Positions 41,438 through 49,891 of a stretch of DNA of 64,000 nucleotides are shown here, piece after piece. Location: contig JADJWE010000010.1 of the NCBI GenBank assembly GCA_016716525.1, positions 310,001-374,000 of the forward strand. The letters are read 5' to 3'. Made by a program: the position numbers and the translations under genes. Under the pieces are notes generated by a model. It saw only the letters and a program-made list of their open reading frames with translations. It was not told the DNA's origin and searched no databases. Position 1 is the first letter of the stretch; every line of letters starts with the position of its first letter. Source of the DNA: Candidatus Flexicrinis affinis (GTDB taxonomy: Bacteria > Chloroflexota > Anaerolineae > Aggregatilineales > Phototrophicaceae).

Positions 41438-41695
41438 ATGACGGACATTCAAGCCCAACTGGCAATTCAGATCACCCCGGACGAGTACGAGCTGCTGATC
41501 GCCCTTCGCACGCTGGCAGCTGACGATCGAACGCGAATCCTTGAAGCGGTCAATCTTGCCCGAGAAGCTGCGGCGGGGACATCCGGCAAAGACTTCGTGC
41601 GAGATCTCGATGCACTGCGCTCAACCATGAACGATGAGCAGTTGCAGCGGTTCAAGGAATCGCTCGCGGACTCAGACCCACGTGTCGTGGACTAG
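41438..41695 (+). CDS. Small hypothetical protein in the metH operon
   Basis: The 85-residue helical protein (IQITPDEYELLIALRTLAAD, DDRTRILEAVNLAREAA, STMNDEQLQRFKESLAD) has no recognised family and no signal peptide. A strong ribosome site TAGGAGG at 41424-41430 precedes the ATG, 11 bp after the previous stop. It ends about 25 bp before metH. Confidence 0.72.
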   Translation: MTDIQAQLAIQITPDEYELLIALRTLAADDRTRILEAVNLAREAAAGTSGKDFVRDLDALRSTMNDEQLQRFKESLADSDPRVVD

Positions 41696-41719
41696 ACACG
41701 GGAGGACTAGGACTTGCCC

Positions 41720-44700
41720 ATGACCGAACGCACATTCACCAACCGCCGCTATCTGGACGCCGTGAACGACCACGTCGTGATCTTCGACGGCGCGATGGGC
41801 ACGAGCATCCAGAAGTACGACCTCTCTGCCGAGGATTTCGGCGGGGCGCAGTACGACGGCTGCAACGATTTCCTCGTCATCACGCGGCCCGACATCATCG
41901 AGGCGATCCATGAATCGTTCCTCAACGTCGGCAGCGAGGCGGTCGAGACCGACACGTTCCGCAGCAACCGGCTCACGCTGGCCGAATACGGCTTGCAGGA
42001 CCGCACGCTGGAGATCAACCGCGCCGCCGCACAGCTCGCCCGCCGCGTATGCGATCGTGTCGCCGCCCAGACGGGCATCCCGCGTTTTGTCGCCGGCAGC
42101 ATCGGCCCGACCGGCAAGCTGCCCAGCGGCAGCGACCCCGACCTGAGCAACATCACCTTCGAGGAACTGGCCGCGATCTTCTACGAGCAGGCGCAGGGGC
42201 TGACCGAAGGTGGTGCCGACGTGCTGCTGGTCGAGACGTCGCAGGACATTCTGGAGGTCAAGGCGGCGATCGTCGGCATCAACCGCTACTTCGAAGACGC
42301 CGGTGTGCGGATTCCGCTGCAGGTGCAAGTCACGCTCGACACGACCGGACGCATGCTGTTCGGCACCGACATCGGCGGCGCGCTGGCGACCCTCGAAGCC
42401 CTGCCGATCGACATTATCGGCATGAACTGCTCGACCGGCCCGGAATACATGACCGCGCCGATCAAGTATCTGGTCGAGAACAGCCGCCTACCGATCAGCG
42501 TGCTGCCCAACGCCGGCCTGCCGATCAACGTGGACGGCGAGGCGGTGTATCCGATGGAGCCCGAGCCGTTCAGTCACATGGTGGGCGAGTTCGCGCGCTG
42601 GGGCGTGAGCATTGTTGGCGGGTGCTGCGGCACGACGCCGGAGCATTTGAAGCGGTTGTACAAGGAAGTGCATGGGCGGGAGTATGCGCCCCTCACCCCC
42701 GACCCCTCTCCCTCGCAAGCGGGGCGAGGGGAGAAAGAAACCCTCACCCCCAACACCTCTCCCTCAGGGAGAGGGGAGGATGATGTGGGCGAGGTGGATC
42801 GCCCCTCTCCCCCCGGAGAGGGGCAGCGGAGCGCAGCGACGCGGGGTGAGGTTGGCGTTGGAGAAGCCCTCACCCCCAGCCCCTCTCCCTCAGGGAGAGG
42901 GGAGAAAGACGGTGCGGGGAGCGGTGATCACTCAGTACTCAGCACTCAGGACTCGGCACTTGGTTCTCTCCGGCGGCCGACGCCGCGGACGGTGCCGGAT
43001 GTGGCGCGGGTGTCGAGCGGCATGACGGCCACGCCGATGATCCAGAACCCCGGCCCGACACTGATCGGCGAGCGCGTCAACTCGCAGGGGTCGCGCAAGG
43101 TCAAGCGCCTGCTGCTGGCCGACGACTACGACAGCATCGTGCAGATCGCCGTCGATCAGGTCGCCAGCGGGGCGCACATGCTGGACGTGTGCGTGGCGCT
43201 TACCGAACGCGCCGACGAACTGGCGCAGATGCAGGCGGTCGTCAAGAAGCTGGCGCAGGCGGTCGAAGTCCCGCTAATTATCGACACGACCGAGCCGGAA
43301 GTGGCCGAAGCGGCGCTGGCGCTGTATCCGGGCCGCGGCGTGATCAACGGCAACAACCTCGAGAACGGCCGCGAGCGCATCGACCAAATTCTGCCGATCG
43401 CCAAGAAGCACGGCGCGGCGGTGATCTCGATGACGATTGACGAAGACGGGATGGCGCACACGCGCGAGAAGAAGTTCGAGATCGCCCGGCGCATCTACGA
43501 CATCGCGCTGAACGACTACGGCCTGAGCGCGCACGACATGATCTTCGATACGCTGACGTTCCCGCTGACGACCGGCCAAGCCGAGCTGCGTAACGACGCC
43601 GTCGAGACGATCGAGGCGATCCGGCTCATCAAGCAGAGCCTGCCGGGGGCGATGACCGCGCTTGGCGTGAGCAACGTGAGCTTCGGCGTGGGCGAGGCGG
43701 CGCGCGGCGTGCTGAACAGCGTGTTCCTGTACCACGCGGTGCAGGCCGGCCTCGACATGGCGATCGTCAATCCAGCGCACATCACGCCGTACGCCGAGAT
43801 TCCGGCCGATCAGCGCAAGGTCGCCGACGACCTGATCTTCAACACCGACGAGGACGCCCTGCCGCGCTTCATTCAGTATTTCGAGAAGAATCAGGTCGCC
43901 GTGGCGGGTGGCGAGCAGGCTGACCCGACCGAAGGCATGACGTCCGAGCAGGCGCTGCATTGGCAGATCGTCCACCGCAAGAAGGACGGCGTCGAACGGC
44001 TGATCGACGACTGCCTGACGCGGCAGGACGCTGTCGGCGTGCTGAACAACGTGCTGCTGCCGGCGATGAAAGAGGTCGGCGACAAGTTCGGCGCGGGCGA
44101 GCTGATCCTGCCGTTCGTGCTGCAAAGCGCCGAGGCGATGAAGAAGTCGGTCGCCTACCTCGAGCAGTTCATGGACAGGGTCGAGGGATCGAGCAAGGGC
44201 GTCGTCGTGCTGGCGACCGTCTACGGCGACGTGCATGACATCGGCAAGAATCTCGTCAAGACGATCCTGAGCAACAACGGCTACACCGTGCACGACCTCG
44301 GCAAGCAGGTGCCGGCCAACACGATTATCGACAAGGCCGTCGAGTACAACGCCGACGCGATCGGGCTGTCCGCCCTGCTGGTCAGCACCAGCAAGCAGAT
44401 GCCGCTGATCGTCAACGAGCTGGCGCGGCGCGACCTGAAATACCCGGTGCTGATCGGCGGCGCGGCGATCAACCGCAAGTTTGGCCGGCGCATCCTGTTT
44501 CTGGACGACACCAGCGCGCCGTATGAACCGGGTGTGTTCTACTGCAACGACGCGTTTGAAGGGCTGTCGGTGATGGACAACCTGACCGGTCCCGCGCGCG
44601 AGACGTTCGTGCGGCAAATCGTGGACGAGGCGTATGCGGAACAGGGCAAGCCCTCGCCTCGCCGCCGGACTGCCGGGCCGGCCATCGTCAAGACGGTCAA

Positions 44701-45532
44701 GCCCGCGCCGGACGTCCCGACGCCGCCGTTCTGGGGATCGCGCAAGGTGGCGTATATGCCGCTCGAGATCGTGCTCAAGCACCTGCACAAGCCGGAGCTG
44801 TACCGCCTGAGTTGGGGCGCGAAGAACACCCACGGCGAGGAGTGGGCCAAGCTGGAGGCCGAGTTCGAGGCGCGCCTCGACCGGATGAGCCGCGAAGCAC
44901 TGCGCGACAAGTCGCTGCTGCCACAGGCCGCCTACGGGTATTTCCCCGCACAGAGCGATGGCGACGACCTGATCGTGTACGACCCCGCGCCGTTCAACTA
45001 TCGCAACGGCGGCGAGCTGGACAAGGTCGAGATTGCGCGCTTCGCGTTTCCGCGCCAGACGACTGGCGAATATCTGTGCATCAGCGACTACTACGCGCCG
45101 GTCGACAGCGGGCAGATCGATGTGGTCACGCTGCAAGTCGTCACCGTGGGCGAGCCGGCGACTGCGAAATTCGACGCGCTGCAAACGGCGGACAACTACA
45201 GCGAGGCGTACTTCTTCCACGGGCTGGCCGTGCAAGCCGCCGAGGCGACCGCCAACTACATGACCGCGCACGTCCGGCGCGAGCTGGGCCTGGCGGAGAA
45301 TCGCGGCAAGCGCTACTCGTGGGGGTATCCGGCCTGCCCGGATTTGGCCGACCATCAGATCGTGCTGCGCCTGCTGCCGCAAGCCGCCGAGATCGGCCTC
45401 AGCCTGACGCCCGAGTCGTACCAGTGGGTGCCGGAGCAGTCGACGGCGGCGATCTTTGCGCACCATCCCGACGCGAAGTACTACAGCGTGGGATCGCTCG
45501 ACCGCACCGCGCAGATTCTCGGCACGCCGTAG
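41720..45532 (+). CDS. metH: Cobalamin-dependent methionine synthase
   Basis: Transfers methyl from methyltetrahydrofolate through cobalamin to homocysteine. Domains in order: homocysteine/Zn (residues ~1-325; FDGAMGTSIQ, zinc Cys in GMNCSTGPE and VGGCCGTTPEH), an unusual repeat-derived linker (~325-425), pterin domain (NPGPTLIGERVNSQGSRKVK), helical cap, B12 domain with DVHDIGKNLVKTILSNNGYT (His binds cobalt), and a C-terminal activation domain (YGYFPAQSDGDDLIVYDP, RYSWGYPACPDLADHQ). About 1270 residues. ATG 41720 is used; a TTG at 41714 is better placed for GGAGG. Confidence 0.97.
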   Translation: MTERTFTNRRYLDAVNDHVVIFDGAMGTSIQKYDLSAEDFGGAQYDGCNDFLVITRPDIIEAIHESFLNVGSEAVETDTFRSNRLTLAEYGLQDRTLEINRAAAQLARRVCDRVAAQTGIPRFVAGSIGPTGKLPSGSDPDLSNITFEELAAIFYEQAQGLTEGGADVLLVETSQDILEVKAAIVGINRYFEDAGVRIPLQVQVTLDTTGRMLFGTDIGGALATLEALPIDIIGMNCSTGPEYMTAPIKYLVENSRLPISVLPNAGLPINVDGEAVYPMEPEPFSHMVGEFARWGVSIVGGCCGTTPEHLKRLYKEVHGREYAPLTPDPSPSQAGRGEKETLTPNTSPSGRGEDDVGEVDRPSPPGEGQRSAATRGEVGVGEALTPSPSPSGRGEKDGAGSGDHSVLSTQDSALGSLRRPTPRTVPDVARVSSGMTATPMIQNPGPTLIGERVNSQGSRKVKRLLLADDYDSIVQIAVDQVASGAHMLDVCVALTERADELAQMQAVVKKLAQAVEVPLIIDTTEPEVAEAALALYPGRGVINGNNLENGRERIDQILPIAKKHGAAVISMTIDEDGMAHTREKKFEIARRIYDIALNDYGLSAHDMIFDTLTFPLTTGQAELRNDAVETIEAIRLIKQSLPGAMTALGVSNVSFGVGEAARGVLNSVFLYHAVQAGLDMAIVNPAHITPYAEIPADQRKVADDLIFNTDEDALPRFIQYFEKNQVAVAGGEQADPTEGMTSEQALHWQIVHRKKDGVERLIDDCLTRQDAVGVLNNVLLPAMKEVGDKFGAGELILPFVLQSAEAMKKSVAYLEQFMDRVEGSSKGVVVLATVYGDVHDIGKNLVKTILSNNGYTVHDLGKQVPANTIIDKAVEYNADAIGLSALLVSTSKQMPLIVNELARRDLKYPVLIGGAAINRKFGRRILFLDDTSAPYEPGVFYCNDAFEGLSVMDNLTGPARETFVRQIVDEAYAEQGKPSPRRRTAGPAIVKTVKPAPDVPTPPFWGSRKVAYMPLEIVLKHLHKPELYRLSWGAKNTHGEEWAKLEAEFEARLDRMSREALRDKSLLPQAAYGYFPAQSDGDDLIVYDPAPFNYRNGGELDKVEIARFAFPRQTTGEYLCISDYYAPVDSGQIDVVTLQVVTVGEPATAKFDALQTADNYSEAYFFHGLAVQAAEATANYMTAHVRRELGLAENRGKRYSWGYPACPDLADHQIVLRLLPQAAEIGLSLTPESYQWVPEQSTAAIFAHHPDAKYYSVGSLDRTAQILGTP
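42689..42980. repeat. Dispersed palindromic repeats inside metH, in frame
   Basis: About 290 bp made of the window's intergenic repeat families. CTCTCCCTCAGGGAGAG palindromes lie at 42755-42776 and 42880-42902, with CCCTCACCCC blocks around them. An ACTCAGTACTCAGCACTCAG run lies at 42931-42950. The reading frame stays open and encodes a Pro/Ser/Gly-rich linker (SPSQAGRGEKETLTPN, SPSGRGEDD) between the homocysteine and pterin domains. Confidence 0.9.
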
Positions 45533-45587
45533 GGGCAGTGCTGCGTGACGAGTGATGAGTGCTGAGGAGAGGCCGGTATGACTCGGC

Positions 45588-45941
45588 CTAGTTTGACTTA
45601 GTCCGTTCAAGAACGAAGTAGATGGTGTTCTGGTCGGGAATCGTCTCAACCAAGCGCCAACCTTGTTCACCCAGATGCGAAAGATATATGGGGAGAGGCA
45701 GTGAGGATTCATCCTCTGAAAGTGTGGCACGAATGGAATCAATGCCTTGTCTCAAAGGTGCAGCCACGGCATCTTCGCCGTGGATTAGTGCCATACCGAT
45801 AAGCCCGTAATAACTCATCGCGATGTACTCATATTGCTCACTCTGCAGAGGTTGCGCGGCTTGGATCGACGACTGGTTAACAAGCAACAATGCTAGGATG
45901 AGGGCTAGGCAAGTGATGATAACTGCGGAAAAACGCTGCAT
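45588..45941 (-). CDS. Exported hypothetical protein, DUF4177-like
   Basis: The 117-residue protein has a signal peptide or anchor (VIITCLALILALLLVNQSSI). A domain ends LSHLGEQGWRLVETIPDQNT with IYFVLERTK, resembling DUF4177-type proteins that end in a GW-x-L-V segment followed by a strand. Function is unknown. Its ribosome site GGAGA reaches the inverted repeat of the IS5-like element, which lies directly upstream and has probably replaced its promoter. Confidence 0.65.
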   Translation of the reverse strand: MQRFSAVIITCLALILALLLVNQSSIQAAQPLQSEQYEYIAMSYYGLIGMALIHGEDAVAAPLRQGIDSIRATLSEDESSLPLPIYLSHLGEQGWRLVETIPDQNTIYFVLERTKSN

Positions 45942-45953
45942 CGTGATGTCTCC

Positions 45954-46834
45954 AGAAGCGGTTTCAAAAATTGAGCGGTAACGGTACACTGGTGGGATGA
46001 GCCGACATGACGTGACTGACCAACAGTGGGAAATCCTGGAGCCGTTGATCCCTAAGCAGAAGCCGGGGCGCGGGCGACCGCGTGCGGATGATCGCCGTAC
46101 GCTGAACGGCATTCTGTTCGTCCTGAAGACGGGCTGCCAATGGAAAGATATGCCCGAAGAGTTCGGCGACCATGTGACGTGCTGGCGGCGGCTGGATCGC
46201 TGGCAGCGGGACGGGACGTGGAGCGGATCTGGCGGGCGCTGCTGGGGCAACTGGATGCGCAAGGCAAGTTGGAATGGACCGAAGCGTTTCTGGATGGGAG
46301 TTTCACCCCGCTAAAAAGGGGGCTCCGGCGTCGGAACGACGAAGGTCGGCAAAGGCAGTCAGTGATGCTGGTGGTAGAAGGACATGGGTTGCCAATTGGG
46401 GTGGTGGTGGAAAGCGCCACGCCTCACGAAGTCACGTTGGCGCAAGCCGTGATTGATGACGTTATGGTGCCCCCGTGCGAAGCGCAAACCCCGGCGTCGC
46501 CCGCGCGCGCTGGGCGCTGACAAAGGGTTCGACAGCCGACGTCCGCGGGCCGCCTTGCGCCGGCGAGGATCCGGCCCGGATCCCGCAGCGCAAACGTGCC
46601 GAGGGCCACCGACCGCGGCGCGGTCGGCCGCAGGCGCCGTTGGGACGCACCCGGCGTTGGGTTGTCGAACGCACCTTCGCGTGGATGGACAACTGCCGTC
46701 GGCTGGTCGTGCGCTACGAGCGCAAGCTGGAAAACTTCAAAGCGTTCTGTCTGGTTGCCTTTATCCAATGGTCCCTCAACCGGCTACTGCGGCCTGTTGC
46801 CACCATCGCCCCGTATTATTGAAATAGGCTCCAG
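45954..46834 (+). mobile_element. IS5-like insertion sequence, degenerate
   Basis: The element is about 880 bp, with imperfect terminal inverted repeats (GAAGCGGTTTCAAAAATT at the left; reverse complement of the right end GGAGCCTATTTCAATAAT). It carries one transposase gene broken by several frameshifts. A target duplication could not be identified. It separates the DUF4177-like gene from the low-GC gene at 46975. Confidence 0.7.
45997..46822 (+). pseudogene. IS5-family transposase, multiple frameshifts
   Basis: The N-terminal piece reads VTDQQWEILEPLIPKQKPGR and LNGILFVLKTGCQWKDMPEE. Another frame supplies ALLGQLDAQGKLEWTEAFLD with DGSFTP (first catalytic Asp region) and MLVVEGHGLPIGVVVESATP. 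A third gives RRWVVERTFAWMDNCRRLVV and RYERKLENFKAFCLVAFIQW with the catalytic Glu. At least three shifts are needed to read through, so it is not expected to be functional unless the assembly is wrong. Confidence 0.82.
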
Positions 46835-46974
46835 TACGTAACGCGAGTTATCTAGGAAACATACCATATAGAATTATGCTCGTTCGTTGAGGAGTTGAGT
46901 AATCGTGGTAAGAGTTTAAAATTAGTCTCGATATTCTAGTTGCACGTGAACTTTGCGGGCGAGGCGAAAAAGAA

Positions 46975-47898
46975 ATGATTAGCCGCAAGACCTGTATCGC
47001 ACTTGCTGAAGCCTATCAGGCGGTATTTTCCCATCAGAAAAGGACTCACACACGTTATACGACGAAGTACTCAACGGAAGTAGCGTATGAATCTCTGTAT
47101 GACTTTGCATTTGCGGCGGGTTTCGAGCCATGGTTCTGCAACATGCTTCGCCACGCGAGCAAGCATGTAGATACTTATAGCTCTTCCAGGGTTGTCAAGG
47201 AATTTGTCATGCGCGTTCACACAGGAGAATTCGTTTCTGGAATCACTCCGAACTGGACCGAGGATCAGCGACAGAGGTTAGGACAGGAGTATCTATACAA
47301 TCTGGCCGGAGAATTGATCCGAGGAATCGATGAACGCGAGATTCGCACCGTAGCAGACTTGACCCCGATACGAACCTCGGTTCTTCGGGCGCTTGAACTC
47401 GACGGATATCTATACCGTGCGCCAAATCTTCTGATGCCTGATAGCGATGTAGTTGACAGCGAAGAAGAGAGGAACGTACTTGAGGATCTGTACCGGCGGC
47501 TCGAGCTTAACGATATAGATGTTGCCTTGCGTCACCTAGGACTGTCAGAAGAGAATTACAGTCGTGGTGGTTGGGAAGACGCTATTGGAAATGCGCGCAA
47601 GTATCTTGAGAAGGTTCTCAGCGAAGTCGCGAATCGACACTCGATACACACATCGGGCGAGTTCTTGTCTTCAGACGTCTATGATTGGCCCAGCAAGGTG
47701 CGCGGCTACCTTGCGAAGGCCAAACTACTGGAAGAAAAGGAAGTTTCAGCTCTTAAGGAAGTGTACGGCCTACTCAGTGAAACCGGTGGGCATCCTTACA
47801 TGGCACGAAGTGATCAGGCGCGGTTGCTGCGACATCTCGCGCTGACATTCTCGCAGTTCGCGATGCTCAGGCTCGAAGGATTCTTGGGCAAAGACTGA
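46975..47898 (+). CDS. Hypothetical protein, possible Abi-C-like defence protein
   Basis: The 307-residue cytoplasmic protein has a composition less GC-rich than the neighbours. The C-terminal ~120 residues (DIDVALRHLGLSEENYSRGG, WEDAIGNARKYLEKVLSEVA, LLSETGGHPYMARSDQARLL, RHLALTFSQFAMLRLEG) resemble the helical C-terminal domain of abortive-infection-type proteins. I recall such domains ending with similar SETGGHP/ARLLRHLALTFSQF text but cannot verify it. The N-terminal half is unassigned. It is flanked by IS5-like and IS982 elements. Confidence 0.6.
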   Translation: MISRKTCIALAEAYQAVFSHQKRTHTRYTTKYSTEVAYESLYDFAFAAGFEPWFCNMLRHASKHVDTYSSSRVVKEFVMRVHTGEFVSGITPNWTEDQRQRLGQEYLYNLAGELIRGIDEREIRTVADLTPIRTSVLRALELDGYLYRAPNLLMPDSDVVDSEEERNVLEDLYRRLELNDIDVALRHLGLSEENYSRGGWEDAIGNARKYLEKVLSEVANRHSIHTSGEFLSSDVYDWPSKVRGYLAKAKLLEEKEVSALKEVYGLLSETGGHPYMARSDQARLLRHLALTFSQFAMLRLEGFLGKD

Positions 47899-47944
47899 CG
47901 ATGTCGAGAGCACTTCTGTACCCGTTCCCCACTCCCTCCTCATC

Positions 47945-48040
47945 CCCGTCTTCCCCGTATGCCGCATGTTCATGTAGGCGTCGCCGTGGCGGAGCTCGTC
48001 GAGCATCTGTGTGAGGCGCTTCGCGCGGGATGCTGGCGCG
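47945..48040 (-). pseudogene. Fragment of a YdeI-like gene
   Basis: On the minus strand it encodes SRAKRLTQMLDELRHGDAYM then NMRHTGKTG. This nearly repeats the C-terminal end of the intact gene at 50786-51040 (REKRLAQMLDELRRGDAYMN). Only this tail remains. It suggests a duplication whose other parts were lost, with the two copies on either side of the IS982 element. Confidence 0.6.
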
Positions 48041-48139
48041 CCTAATTCTGTCCCGGGTCCAGCGCGAAACACCATCCCGCGCAAACCTGAAAACGGGTGT
48101 ATGCTGTTCGTTATCAGGTTCTGAACAGGGCCGCACACC

Positions 48140-48880
48140 GTGAAACCGTCTCGACTCACTCGACTGTTCCTCTTCGCGGTGCTGTTGGCCGCGCTGCTAT
48201 CCACGACCCTCGCCCAAGGTCATTCCCCGCGAGCGCTGCCCAATATCCCGCTGCACGAGCCGGAAAATGGCGAGGCGGTCTTTGACCCGGCGGTATCGCT
48301 GGTCTGGGACTTCATCCCAGAGGCCGCGCTTTACGCTGTAACGGTGAAGAATGTCAACGGGTCGCAGTCGATCAAGTTGATCGCGACCGGGGTCGACTGC
48401 TTCATGCTGCGCTGCGCGACGGTTCTCGACTCGACCGTTAACGCGTGGGTGTGGAATGAGGGCGACACGTATTCGTGGTCAGTGAAGGCCAAGGATGGTG
48501 CAGGGCAGGCGATCGCCAAAAGCAACAAGCGCACCTTTGTCGTGGACATGCTGCAGCCACTAACGTTGGACTCCCCGGCGAATGGCGCGACCGTCGCCGC
48601 CTTTAACGTTGCAGGGATCTATCTCGTAACCATCCAATTCCATTCAGACGATGTCGTCATGTCGTACATAGGCACGATGTATCGCCAGGACGGATCCACA
48701 GTGGGGACGACGAATCTCCCCAACTCGAACTGTTCGATCTCATGCCCGATGTATATGATCGTCGATACAACGGCCACCGGAGTCCTGCGCAAATACACAT
48801 GGAAGGTGATCGGCACGCGCGCCGGCGTTAAAGGCAAGGCGAAGAGCCCGACCTTTAGCATGAAGGTGTACATCCCGTAA
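48140..48880 (+). CDS. Exported hypothetical protein with two FN3-like segments
   Basis: The 246-residue protein has a signal peptide (LTRLFLFAVLLAALLSTTLA, then QGHSP). Two beta-sandwich-like segments follow. Each starts with a proline-rich lead (IPLHEPENGEAVFDPAVSLV; PLTLDSPANGATVAAF) and ends in a W/T-x-W-x-V strand (YSWSVKAKDGAGQ; KYTWKVIGTRAG). This matches repeats seen in surface proteins of environmental bacteria. Start is GTG 48140. A good terminator follows the stop. Confidence 0.75.
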   Translation: MKPSRLTRLFLFAVLLAALLSTTLAQGHSPRALPNIPLHEPENGEAVFDPAVSLVWDFIPEAALYAVTVKNVNGSQSIKLIATGVDCFMLRCATVLDSTVNAWVWNEGDTYSWSVKAKDGAGQAIAKSNKRTFVVDMLQPLTLDSPANGATVAAFNVAGIYLVTIQFHSDDVVMSYIGTMYRQDGSTVGTTNLPNSNCSISCPMYMIVDTTATGVLRKYTWKVIGTRAGVKGKAKSPTFSMKVYIP

Positions 48881-48909
48881 ACACCGTGGTCAGTCGCGAG
48901 TGCTGAGGG

Positions 48910-48936
48910 GAGGCCGGGTGACGCCGGCCTCTTTTT
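48910..48936 (+). terminator. Rho-independent terminator of the FN3-like gene
   Basis: GAGGCCGG (48910-48917) pairs with CCGGCCTC (48924-48931), followed by five T and G. A related but weaker hairpin, AGGCCG/CGGCCT, lies at 45570-45589 after metH. Confidence 0.88.
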
Positions 48937-48982
48937 GTCCGTTGACGTGGTAACTCGTGTACTAGCTAGACTAGATTCAGTC

Positions 48983-49886
48983 ACCTTGATTGCTAGACAA
49001 ACGGATTAAAGAGCAAGGCGAGCAGCGAAGCGTACAGCTTGAGAAACAGGCCGAGATTGGTGCGCGCATGGAGTCGCTGAACGCCCATCTTCTCGAGCTG
49101 GCTGTGAACCGTCTCGATGACCGGACGGAAACGGCGCAGCAGCGCCCGATGTTCGGGGACATCCTGGACCATGTTCTTGCGTCGTTTGGGCAGCAGCAGA
49201 ATAGCGCCGTAGTAGTCGCACAACGTTTCATCCAGGTCGCTGTTGTAGCCCCTTGTCGCCCACGACGGTCGAGCCGGCCGCGAGCTCGGCGGTGAGCCAT
49301 TGGACCCCAGTCAGGTCGTGCCAAGCGGCTGGCATGACGTCGAAAGCCACTGGCAGGCCGTCACTGCTGCACACCAGATGCAAGCGCCAGCCGAAGAAGG
49401 TCTCGTCCTTGGCCGCACAGCGGCCGAAGTAGCGCTTGCCCTGCAGCTTGCGACAGCGTCCCGCCCGCACCCGCTTGCAGACCGGCACCGGCATGCTGTC
49501 GATGATGAACACCTCCCCCGCCTGCAGCACCTCCATCAAGACGCTCAGCAGGTGACCGATGTGCTGGCTCAGACGGTGCAGTTTGCGGTTGAACCGCGAG
49601 ACGCTCAGCCCCGGCAGCGCGCCGATCCGCTGCAATACGCACAAGGCCCGTTCATGGTGGTTTTGGAAGTACCGCGCCGCCACCACCGCCACCGTCAGCA
49701 CCTCCGCCGCGCTCACCGTCGCTCGCACATCGTCCCGGTAGTTCATCACTTTCAGCACGTCATCCAACACGACATATGCGGTTACAATGTAGGTCTCGTC
49801 CATGCGGTTGGCTCGCCTCGTGGCTTTGTTTGGCGACAACCATTCTAGCGACCGCCGCATGGACGACCTCAACTAGCAATCAAGGT
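48983..49886 (-). mobile_element. IS982-family insertion sequence with 11-bp target duplication
   Basis: A 904-bp element bounded by perfect 14-bp inverted repeats ACCTTGATTGCTAG (48983-48996) and CTAGCAATCAAGGT (49873-49886). The same 11 bases TAGATTCAGTC flank it on both sides (48972-48982 and 49887-49897). The intact ends and duplication indicate a recent insertion. It carries one transposase with a single frameshift. Confidence 0.9.
48993..49803 (-). pseudogene. IS982-family transposase, one frameshift in a G run
   Basis: From ATG 49803 the protein reads MDETYIVTAYVVLDDVLKVM, FIIDSMPVPVCKRVRAGRCR, YFGRCAAKDETFFGWRLHLV and AWHDLTGVQWL, typical of IS982 transposases. At GGGG (49249-49252, minus strand) one extra G shifts the frame. 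Removing it restores GDKGYNSDLDETLCDYYGAI and the tail VIETVHSQLEKMGVQRLHAR to the stop at 48993. Because the element looks recent, the extra base could be a sequencing error or programmed slippage. Confidence 0.88.
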
Positions 49887-49891
49887 TAGAT

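Noticed and set aside
45570..45595. Hairpin after metH considered as a strong terminator
   Set aside because: The stem AGGCCG/CGGCCT is short and the T-run (AGTTTGACTT) is broken. It overlaps the stop of the convergent gene, so it was not listed as a confident terminator.
43274..45742. 822-codon open frame on the minus strand
   Set aside because: Antisense to the pterin, B12 and activation domains of metH; no recognisable protein features.
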